From: Owenia fusiformis
Lineage: Eukaryota; Annelida; Polychaeta; Sabellida; Oweniidae
Assembly (NCBI GenBank): GCA_903813345.2
Contig: CAIIXF020000001.1
Coordinates: 5,334,001 to 5,394,000 of the forward strand
Length of the DNA: 60,000 nt
Reading direction: 5' to 3'
In this document: positions 12,801 through 24,800 of the stretch, piece after piece
Position numbering within the stretch: position 1 is the first letter of the stretch
Layout of the letters: every line of letters starts with the position of its first letter
The notes under the pieces: model-generated
What the model saw: only the letters and a program-made list of their open reading frames with translations
Databases searched by the model: none
Told to the model about the DNA's origin: nothing
Program-made: the position numbers and the translations under genes

Positions 12801-15800
12801 GCCAAAATAAGACAGTGTGTCATGCTTATGAGCATTCACATATCAAATATGAACAAAATCGCTCTATTACTTTTTGAGTTATGGTAAAGAAAACTTAAAA
12901 TAACACACATAAAAATGGTGGGCATTTTGAAAATGGCCATCTTCTATACAAAGTGTCATAAAACAGTGAACCATGCTTATAGCATATAAGGACCACTATT
13001 TTCCAAGATGGCTGCTATGTGTTCCTTAAATATCTGCATATCTAGGTTTATAATGTCCTATATAACCTTTTTTACATTTTAAACATATCGCTATTACAGT
13101 TTTATATATTGTACCTAATTTATCGTAAAATTGGCACTAAGGGGCGGGGTCAAAATATCGATGTTCATATGGAGACGAAAGTACTTTCGCGAGGGGGGGA
13201 GGGGGTTTTTGGGCACTTTCGTTGACCAAAAAAACATCGATAATTCGGATCTGATATACAAAAAATAATTGGACTTACCCACTTTTTCTGGCGCTATGTT
13301 CTGATAAAAAGGCTTGTTTTCAATAGTTCGTGAGCTTTTTTGTGTGATAGGTCCAAAATATCGGTAGATAAAGACGATAATTCGATCATTTTTCAAATAA
13401 ATTCCGTACTTTTCCCTCCTCCTTTTGAAGAGTTCAATGCAGTTAAATTGCGAACGTGTGTTAATTCACCGTAATAATAACCCGGCAAATAGGATACGAT
13501 TATTAATCAATGTTTTTTTGAAGTGACCTAAGCTTTCGTCTAGAGGGGGGGTGGGGGGGTTGTTGTCCAGACGAAATTACTTTCGTCTCCATATGAACAT
13601 TGATATTTTGACCCCGCCCCTAAAATGGTTGCAATTCTTAAAACAATGGCCATTATGAAAATTGGCTTTCAAGCAGAACTTCTAGGCCATATGTATACAA
13701 AAAAAAAAGAACAAAATTGGGCTAATGGTATATGGGTTATCACCTGGATAGACAAACGGATGGATGGAGATGTTCCCTATTTCCCTCCGAACTTTGATGA
13801 GTAATAAAAAACATAAAGACAAACTTTGAAAAATATATTTAAAAAAGATAAGAGAGGGGTACACTTTATTCATTATAATGGTTAAAGATAATGAATTTTT
13901 TCCTTACCTATGAGTTGTAACATTCTCAAATAAATGCTGGTATTGCGGGGCAGCATCTTCTGGTCCATGGGGGGCAGGCATGCTGAGTACCATGGCAACA
14001 GGCCTGAAATATGACAAAATAAATTAAATTTTTTCACTCTATACAGACTATACTATGTATACGCAAACAAGTGGTGCGGATATTATGTGCGCAAGGTGCA
14101 GATATTAACGGTCAGTTTTGAATTTGTGATATTTCATAAACTTAGGCATGTTGGGTACTCAATTATAGTCATCCATTTGTAGAGGATACCTAATAAAAGG
14201 GAAAGTTTGTCTATAGTCATATTCTTCATTCTTTAACGAAGCAGGTAGAGGTAGCACATTTTTGTTCAATTTTTCCCATTTTGTATAACATAATAGGTCA
14301 TCTCGATCATCAATATTTAATGAATGCTGTTTGAGCTGTGAAACAGCTGCATTATAATTTCAAATTATTTGCTTTGGAGAGAGTACTATTGCTTGATGTG
14401 TCGCTATGGAATGAACTACACATCTACTTACACAATTTCCTTTTTATTAGGGAACCTGTTCACATGTATGGATATAACTGAGTACCCAACATGCCTAAGT
14501 TGGCAAAATATAATGAAATCAAATTCAAAAATGACCGATAATATCCGCACCTTGCGCACATGATATCAGCACCGCTTGTTTTCGTATAGCACAGTCTGCA
14601 TGAAGTATTTTTGGAACATATAATCCAGGCATCTTTAGGACCATGGTGATTAGAATTTATCAATAGAACAAAACATACTGCGTTTTGATCAGTAAGGCTC
14701 ATATTTTACTTACTGCATCACATAAAGTTCATACCTGGATACCTAGAATAGGACCATGTATTGATTTCAAAATAAGTGCTCAGATGGTATACATTTATGT
14801 GTTGAGAGGAGAATCCTAAATAAACACAAGTGGCCTGAATAGTAAAAATATAATGATGTACCAAAGGAATTCTAAAATAACAGAGTTCTAAGATTAGTAA
14901 AGAATATACAACTGAGGATTCTGCAAGGGACAACAACCATTGAATGATGGCTTGAAATGGCACAGACTATAGATGATCAAAATACATATAAGACTCATTC
15001 TTTGAAAATAAATCAAAATATCATACAATGGGAAAAGTAACAAGATCAGATAACAAATAAACATAAAATTCTACTTTATAAAAGATAATCATGATTACAT
15101 CAGATATTTTCTTTAAAATATGACACAAATCAAAATTCTGGAATCATGGAAAGCATTCGAGGCCTCATGAATAATTCATGTTGGAATGCTTGTAACATAT
15201 TGGGGAAATCCCAAACTTAGATTAATCAACAGATTTCAGATTAAGTAAAAGATAAATAAAACCCCAATCCATGGTTTATCTCTCAATATGGACTACTTAT
15301 TTCAGTAGAGTTCTACAGTTCCAGCATTTCCATATAATACAGTGTAAACTTCACTGCTTCTCTTTATTCCTTGCTTTTTCCACTTTCCTACTCTGTTCTG
15401 CCTTTAAAAACGTATATTACAACAAGACATGGATATGCAAAATGTCACCACCTACATTTGTTACAGGCATCAAACTCTGACACTAAATGCCAACTGCCGA
15501 ACACCATCCACAAAAAGTTGGAGACAATGATAATTTGTTGCCACTTGTCATGGTGACATACCGTAACTAGAATAGATTGACCACACTAACCTGTTAGGGA
15601 AATACTGCTTTGACTGTTTCAGGAACGTCACACTGTCATTTGCAATAAGATCCGTAAAATAGTCCTTATAATAATTATCAAAATGCTTTACTTTACGTCC
15701 ATTAAAATTGAGTGTGTAGTTATAAAACCTAGTGTTCTTGACAAGGCCGACCCATTCACTCCAGCCTGGTGGGATATATGTTCCATTATATTCATTTAAA

Positions 15801-18800
15801 TATTTTCCAAAGTATCCTGGAAATAAATAAAAAATATATTTATGCTCATTCATATACATCTCCATGTATTTACAAAAATTTAACAAAAACACAAAAGTGT
15901 AAAACATACTATATACTGCAAATTTTCCTCCTGAATGCCAAACACTAATCAGTTGAAAAGACATGATTTTTAGACAAAAATCCAATGTGGCCACCATAAA
16001 ATTTACCCAGACTGCAAAAACTAAGTAGTTTGAGATTTTCATAACATGAATCATTCCTGAAAATTTGATATCTATCTGTCCACTGGTTTGCCAGGAAACA
16101 TGTAGACAAGACTTTACAGAGAATGACGAAAAACTACAAGCATTTCCAGATTTTACTAAGAATCATCCCTGAAATTTGAAATTGATTCCTAAAATGGTTA
16201 ACATAAAAATGCGTAGACAAGACTTTACAGACAAGATTTTAGGACGAAAAATCCAAAATGGCTGCCTTAAAATTTACCCATAATGCCGAAAAACTAGTCA
16301 GTTCTAGACTTTCATATTAAGAATAAATTATTAAAAAAAATTTGAAATCGATTCATCAAATAGCTATCCTGAGAATAAGTAGACTTTTACAGACAAGATT
16401 TTAGAACGGAAAATTCAAAATGGCTAGCTTAAAATCTACCCAGAATGCTGAAAAACTGTTCAGTTCTACATTTTCATACTAAGAATCATCCCTGAAAATT
16501 TGAAATTGATCCCTCAAATGGTTAACCTGAAAACACTTAAACTAGACTATACAGACAAGATTTTAGGACGGAAAATCCAAAATGGCTGTCCTAGATTTTC
16601 ATGAACATCCCTGAAAATTTGAACTGAAAATGTGTAGACAAGTGTTTATAGAGAAGATTTTGGGATGAAAAAATCCAAAATACCTGCAATAAAAAATCAG
16701 ATAGGAGTTTTTGCCGATTTCTTTTTACAAAATTATTGCATAAAACTACTTTTAACAGTGACATGAGCTTTTTTTTATACAGGATACATAATAAATAAAA
16801 CATAAAGCATACATAGTTCATGCAATATATCAGATGTATCTAATTCATCAAGTTGATGAATTAAATATGGGTGATATGGATTTGCACAGGGTTGGTATGA
16901 CTGATGCTTGGTGGTTTGTGGAGCCTCAACTCACATTTATCCTTCAAGTTGATGATAGTGGAATTTTTAAAGCATAGCTCATTCCCAGCAGTGGTATTGC
17001 ATTAAGAACTTGTTCCCACTCTCATTTCTTAATCAAATAAAGAGAAAGGAGGGTCAGGACACTGGGTCTTAATACATGACTAACCGATAGGGTAAACCTT
17101 TAGTTATCCATATTTAGTACCAAGAATGTCACTTTACAATCTATAGACTGATTTTTATCATTTTTTCACTTATCATTGAATCTGACCAGGCAGTGAAAAG
17201 TAAATAAGATAAATTGATTTAGGAAAATAGTAAGGATGTCAAAGCAAGGAAGTATCTCTTAACAACCCTTAGACTTGTTATGATCTAGTGCAAATAAATC
17301 ATTAATAATTACAATTACCGGTTGGTGACTATTACTACTAAAATCAACATATCACAAAATCAAAATCTTTCATCACACAATCCCTACTATCTCTCAATAC
17401 AAAAAATTTGATGTGGCTTTCAAAAAGTCAAAACATTAAACCTTGTTTCCATACTTGAATCTATATAGCTAATTAATGGTTCCCTAAATGACCCAGTCAA
17501 GATATTCAGATTCATCAAATATATTCATGAAAACCACAGATTCTGAGAAGGAAGAATTAAAGATAATAAATATTTTTGACAAATATTGATGCTCTGAGGC
17601 CACTTCCTCTGGTGTGATCAATAATAAATGTACTTGATATAAACCAATGAATAGCTAACAGAGTAAACTGTATTCTCTCTAATATAAGGGGTGCTATAAA
17701 GGATGGACATAGATTTCATTCAGGGTTTCTTCGAAATCTTTGGGCTCTAAATAAAATGTGGAATGGAGCAATTATGACAAACATCAGAAAAAATATAATA
17801 TTGTTATCCAGAGAACTTAAAGGACTTGTCCCCTTGATTTTTTTCATGAGACTTACAAAATCTTATCACGCGGTAGGATCTCTTCGGGACGTATCGAAAC
17901 CACTCCGTCCCGAAAAACCGTTAATTTGAATTTAAAACCTACCCCAGTGTTTGAAAATCAAGGATTGTGAGTCTCACACTTCACCGTTTTTCTTCAAACT
18001 TGTTCCGTACAAAGCTTCACAGAAATACCTTTCAGTCGATACATTGTTTTCGTGTACAAAGTACCTCGTTTTAGCGGCGTTTTGGTCCCCAGCTGTGAGA
18101 TAAAGCAAATTTTCATAACTTTCAACTGTAAGTCAAGTTATCTCGCCAGTCTTTTACCCATTCTCGCCCATAATTTCAGAATGGACTCCCATTACAACCT
18201 TCCATCGCTACGTCTTGATTTTTGGGCATCAAACGCAGCAGTTTCTAAATCATCCACACATCTCTTCAAATTTGACCAATACGCCCCGTCATCTTCCACT
18301 ACGCCCCGCCGAGTCTATCACTATACACGTAGAGTTTCATTCTAAAACAATTTGTCCATCGATGTGTCCGTTTGTAGGTTGCCATTGTCGATTCTAAATA
18401 CCAATCGGATTGTGTTTTAAGATTTACCCATTCTTGTCCATTTTCAATATACCTATAATAGGGTGGTCCAAAATCTCCCTAAAATTTAGATTTCCCGATA
18501 TTGCAATATAAAGATTTTAATTACTGAACAATTGAAAATATTTTTAAGAAACGTTTAAAGTGCCCTATCCTTGAAAAAATGTGAAAATGCGAAAGGATGG
18601 GTGATGTCAATTATATTATTTTCAGCATAACGTTAGAAACATGTATCATTTTATATGTTTCACGTTTCATAATGTAATCCAATGGAATCATACAGAAGAA
18701 AGGTTGACACACAACAGTAAAAATCTTTCAATTCAATTTTCAATTCAATTTATTATTCAATTCTAGTTTTCATACAATATTAATTTACAAGTGATATGAA

Positions 18801-21800
18801 AAGGACACCCCGAGGGGTGTATGGATTCCATGTTTTGAAAAAATAAAATGTGTTATACATAAAGCATGTCATGTTAGAACAGTTATTGTAATGTACAAAT
18901 TTACAAAGCATACATTTTTAATTATCTTGATGTAACATAGTGGAAGTATGGTTCAAACTAACTAATAATGACTTAACAAATTGGACTTAAACTTTCGTTG
19001 AAACATTTTTATATGAATTGAGTTTCTCAAATCAGTAGATAAAGAGTTATAAATTGATGGGCCACTTGTCCCAATTGATTTCCTTCCATATTCTGTTCTA
19101 AATGGTTGAACAATCAAATCATTTTTTGATTTTGTGTCATGTGAGTGAATTGTTGATCTTAATGAGAAAAGACGGTTGAATTTTTTAAAAGGGAAATCAG
19201 GCGATTCAGAAAGTGTTTTTTGTACAAAGCTAGCTGTTTGATGGGAATGTATATCAAATACATTTAAAAATTTTAGCTTCTGAAATAGTGGACCTGAAGC
19301 GGCAAAGCTATCAGAATACGTAATGACTCTTAAGAATTTCTTTTGCAAAATATATAATTTCTGAATGAGTGTTTTTATGGCATTTCCCCATAAGATATTT
19401 CCATAGCTTAAGTAAGAATAAATCATTGAATAATAAATTGTAGTCATGGCATTCAAGCTCAGTCGATGTCTAGTCCTGTATACTATACCAATCAAATTAG
19501 AGATTTTTGTACATATAGCATTAATGTGAGGAGACCAGTGTAACTTTGAATCAATGATAACACCAAGGAAATTAATTTCTTTCACCTCTTCAATTGGTTG
19601 ATTGTCAATCTTAAGGATAATATTCTTGTCGTTCAGATCTCTTTTATTGCTAAATATCATAAACTTGGTTTTTTCAACATTAAGAGTTAGTTTATTTGCC
19701 TTCATCCAATTTGAGACATTTTGTAATTCCTCATTCATTTCAATGACTAGATTTTCAATATTTTTGTCAGTAAGCGCAATATTTGTGTCGTCAGCATATA
19801 AAACAAAGGATAGTTTATTTGAGACGAGATATATGTCATTAATGAATATTATAAATAAGAGGGGGCCTATTACCGACCCTTGTGGTACTCCATATTCAAC
19901 TGTATTTTCAATTGATCTATATTTCACATCAGTCTCTGTAAATTGGTCAAGTGAAACATTCTTCTTTGTAAATTCAGTGATGATTCTTCTATTTTCAAGG
20001 ATAACTTGTGAACCAAGAAAGAGCTACTCCACGAATGCCATAGAATTCAAGTTTTTGTAATAATATTTTATGATCAACGGTGTCAAAGGCTTTAGTTAAA
20101 TCAATATAAATACCAAGACTAGTTTTCCCTGTATCTAAAGACTTTCTAATATTTTCAATGAAATTTAAAAGGGCCATGTATGTTGAATGTTTTTTCCTAA
20201 AGCCATATTGGTGTAAGTATAAAATTTCATATTTTTCAAGAAATACGGTAACCTTATCATGAACAATTTTTTCCAACATTTTAGAAAATACACTTAAGAT
20301 AGAAATGGGTCTGTAGTTATTAAAAATTTCTTTTAAACCTTTTTTAAATATAGGAATGACTCTAGCAATTTTCAATGCATCAGGAAATGTTCCAGTAGAG
20401 ATTGACAGGTTAAAGATCTGTGTAAGTGGGGCTGATAAAGATTCTTTTAGTAATTTGACAACTGAGGGCTTAATATCGTCTATTGAAGCAGCAGAAGGTT
20501 TCAAAGATTTAAGTTGATTCTTAACATCAGTTTCTGTTACAGGAAATAAAAAGAGTGATTTATCATTTGAATTAATTTTTCTTAAATTTACCATTGGATC
20601 AGCATTGCTTTGAATCTTATTTGCAAGTTTATTGCCAATAGAGCTAAAGAAATTATTAAAGTTTTCAGCTATTTCAGCGCCATCTGTAGTTTGTCGATTA
20701 TTAAGGTTAAATGTATTATTTATTTTTGATTGACCAGACTTTTTCTTTAAGATGGTGTTAATTAAATTCCAGGATTTTTTTATGTTGCCTTTATTTGCTT
20801 CAAATTTATTTTTGAAATAAGCTTTTTCAGCATTTCGAATTACATGAGTTAATTTATTTTTATACCTTTTATACATGGCTTTGTTTTCCAGTGTTGGATT
20901 TTTTTTGTATTTAATATAAAGCTTATTTTTGTATCTAGCTGATATAATAATTCCAAGAGTAATGCAGGGTTTTTCATTATCATTGAAAGTGCTGACTATT
21001 TTTGATTTTACTGGTAGACACCTATTATAAGTTTCAGAAAACGTTTCAATAAAAGAATTATAAGCATTATTTACACACTGAGATTGATAAATAGCATGCC
21101 AATTAATCTTTGAGATCTCTGATTGGAGTCTTGTACATGTTTCATCATTAATTAGTCTGTATTGGATCTTTAGTTTTTTAACTTTGGGCTTCTCATGATT
21201 ATTAACAGCATAAATGGGAAAATGATCTGAAATATCATACAAAATGATACCAGATTGAGCAACATTATGAGCATTGGTAAAGATGTTATCAATTAAAGTA
21301 GCACAGTTTCTGGTTATTCTTGAGGGCCTATAAATCAACGGCATATAATTGTTTGTGTATAAATTACACAAGAAATCATTTGTTTGATCATGGTCATTTG
21401 CTTTAAAAAGATCGACATTAAAATCGCCAAGGATATATGAAATTTTGTTCTCAGAAGCCACTTTTTCTAAGAATACAATAATATTTTTTCCTTCATCTTG
21501 TTTTATTTCAATGGACACTGATTCAGATTTATCAGAATTAAGTTTGAGATCTGACCTTTCCTCAAATTTGTACTGTTTTGCAATATGTAGGCAAACTCCC
21601 CCACCTCTAGACTGTTTTCTCGAATTAAATACAGTATTATATCCATTTAGTGAAAAAAGCCTCTCATTGTGTTGAGTTAACCATGTTTCAGACATGGCTA
21701 TCACAGAGAAGGAATTTTTACTCAAAGAGTTTAGCATTTCAAATTTCCAATTGTTTTTTGGTAAGCTTCTCATATTCATGTGGAGTAGTGAAAATGAATC

Positions 21801-24800
21801 ACATTTTATTGTTGAATTTAATGTATCAATATTCACATAATTACACTCTTTAGCGATGTTATGCATATCTGTTTGTACGTTGTCAATGTGATCTTCATTT
21901 GCAATGTGTTTGTCAAAATCAAGTGGATTGAAAAGTAAATTATCAAAAAAGTCAAGTCCATGTGTTATGTCCATAAATTCAACATTTGAACACTCATGAA
22001 ATGGAAGATCTTTTAGAGAATTAGCCATTGTCAAGTTCAAATGGTAAAATTTGTTGAAAAGCCATTTTTTCCTTTGAAATGCTTAATAAAATACTTCCAG
22101 CCACGAAACACAATGCTTTGATTGTCATCAATATTGTAACGGATTCTAAATTCATTTCAGAAATAGAAAGTAACAAATAAAAATAAAAATAAAAGGGTGC
22201 AAGTGATTTGCTTGCAAACATATATACAAGATGTAACACTATTTGGAGCATCTCTTACTCAAATGCTACAGATATAAGGATAAGCATGTAGTACTGTGTA
22301 GTTGTGAGAGATCATAAGTAAATGCATATACAGAAATATGTATGGAGGAAAGAAGACAAAAAATATATTCCATTATATTATATATATAATATTATTCCAT
22401 GGAATAATCCATGAAATGATATTCAAGACTCAAAGTGCAACTTATTTGCAAGGGCAATCCAGTTAACCTTGATGCTTGGACTGAGAAAATGGTATAAAAT
22501 AATGTGAAAACCCATTTGTAAGGGCAGTCGAGTGTAATCAAATTCATTATCAAATACAAAAAACTTACATCACAACACAATATTTTGTCATAAAAAGCAT
22601 AAAAGCTCAAATTGCAAGGGCAATCCAGTCTCACCAGTCAAGCAATTATTATAAGAAAATTATATATCGGGATGACTGGAACTATGGACCGAAGTTCAAA
22701 GAGAAATAAAATGGAATTAAATGTTAGTAACCCCCCCCCCCCCCTTCCCGTTTACATAGAGAAAATGAGCAGTAAAACAAATTCAATATGCATGAACAAA
22801 ATGCAGGTTCTTCAAGCTTTTGATTGCAAGGGGGAAATAGTTAAATAATCCTGTTGTGAAAGATTGTTTTCAAGTAAAGTTTGTAAGTGGTATAATATAA
22901 AAGTTTTGGAGAGGTTCCAATTTTTTCCCTTGCAGTAAAAACCTTAAAGAAGTTTCGATATATGCAAACCTCACTGTTTAAAGAAAAATATATAAATTAC
23001 TGTTTAATCACACCTGGATGAAATAGATTGTTTGCAGTTTCAATTATTCCACAAGAACACAAATGTGTACAAAATGTCCCCACCAAGTGGCGATCCCGTG
23101 AAATGGTTATCCTGAAAATGAGTAGACAAGACTTTACCAACACAATTTGAGGACGGAAAATCCAAAGTGGCCACCTTAAAATTTACCCAGAATGCCAAAA
23201 ATTTAGTCAGTTCTAGATTTGCATACTAAGAACCACCCCTGAAAATTTGAAATTGATCCGTCACACAGTTAACCAGAAAACATGTAAACAAGACTTTACA
23301 GACAAGATTTCAGGATGGAAAATCCAAAATGGCTGCCTTGACATTTACCCAGAATGTCAAAAAACTAATCTGTTTGTAGATTTTCATACTAAGAATCATC
23401 CCTGAAAATATGAAATTGATCTACCAAACGGTTCACCTGAAAACGGGTAGACAAGACTTTACAGACAAGATTTTAGGACAGAAAATCCAAAATGGCTGCC
23501 TTAACATTTACGCAGAATGCAAAAAAAGTAATCAGGTGTAGATTTTCATACAAAGAATCATCCCTGAAAATTTGAAATTGATCTATCAAACCGTTCTCCT
23601 AAAAACGTGTAGACAAGACTTTACAGGCAAGATTTTAAGATGGAAAATCCAAAATGGCTGCCTTGACATTTACCCAGAATGCAAAAAAACTAATCAGTTC
23701 TAGATTTTCATACTAAGAATCATTCCTGAAAATTTGAAATTGATCTACGAAACGGTTCACCTGAAAACGAGTAGACAAGACTTTACAGACAAGATTTTAG
23801 GACGGAAAATCCAAAATGGCTGCCTTGACATTTACCCAGAATGCCAAAAAACTATTGAGATCTAGATTTTTATACTAAGAATCATCCCTGAAAATTTGAA
23901 ATTGATCCATCAAACGGTTCACCTGAAAACGCGCAGACAAGACTTCACAGACAAGATTTTAGGACCGAAAAATCCAAAATGGCCGACAATAAAAAAGTTC
24001 TTATGAGTTTTTGCTGATTTCTTTTTACAAAATTATCACATATAACTACTGTTAACAATAAAGTAGGCTTTTACAGCAAAGTACATCTGAAATTATTTAT
24101 AAAGCTACTAAATAGTTAAAGTATGAAAACTCAAAAACACCATTCAATATGATACAAAGTATTATCGCGCGCTAACTTTTCTTAAGACATTCAAAATGGC
24201 TGACATGACTGAGCTAGCAGGTCCAAAACCTAATCAGATCTAGAATGAAGTGAGCTGAACAAGATGTTAAAGTTTTAAAAGCAACTGTGAAGCAGTTTTT
24301 CTTAAAGTTTGCAGACAAGGATTTCAGCATTTGACTTCAAAATGGCCGACAGGAAGTAGGTATCGAGTTAATTTTTTTTCATCCACATCTGTATGCACTC
24401 ATAAGTTATCCCTGAAAATTTGAGGGTGATATCTGTAGCGGTTTTGGAGAAAACTGCCGGACGTACGGACAGACAGACGGACAGACAGACGGACAGACAG
24501 ACGCGCCTAGGCCGACAATATGGCCCCACACTATGTGGTGGGGACATAATAAACTGTAAAAGTGGTCATAGAGTATTTACAGTTAAGGTTCATTTGTTAC
24601 AGATTGGAGGATTAAGATGGCTATGTATCTCCTATTTTGTCTTTGATAAGTTTGGAGACGAGCTTCCACTTTTCGGGATCATATCGGTCATTGTCCCATC
24701 GAGATATTATGATCATTGTGTCAGAAAGATTCAGTTCGACGATTGTATTCCTAATAGTGCGTCCCATGCCAGAGTCTCCATCATCCTGAAAGTCATAGTA

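Noticed and set aside
18052-18397. 97-codon frame in the 501-bp repeat as a gene
   Set aside because: No recognisable domain. The second copy is shortened by point changes. Kept only as a repeat with a noted frame.
19602-21853. Plus-strand frames opposite the retrotransposon
   Set aside because: They are antisense shadows of the endonuclease/reverse transcriptase ORFs.
23090-24070. CRISPR array
   Set aside because: Units are about 162 bp and degenerate with no short-repeat/unique-spacer pattern, and the sequence is eukaryotic.
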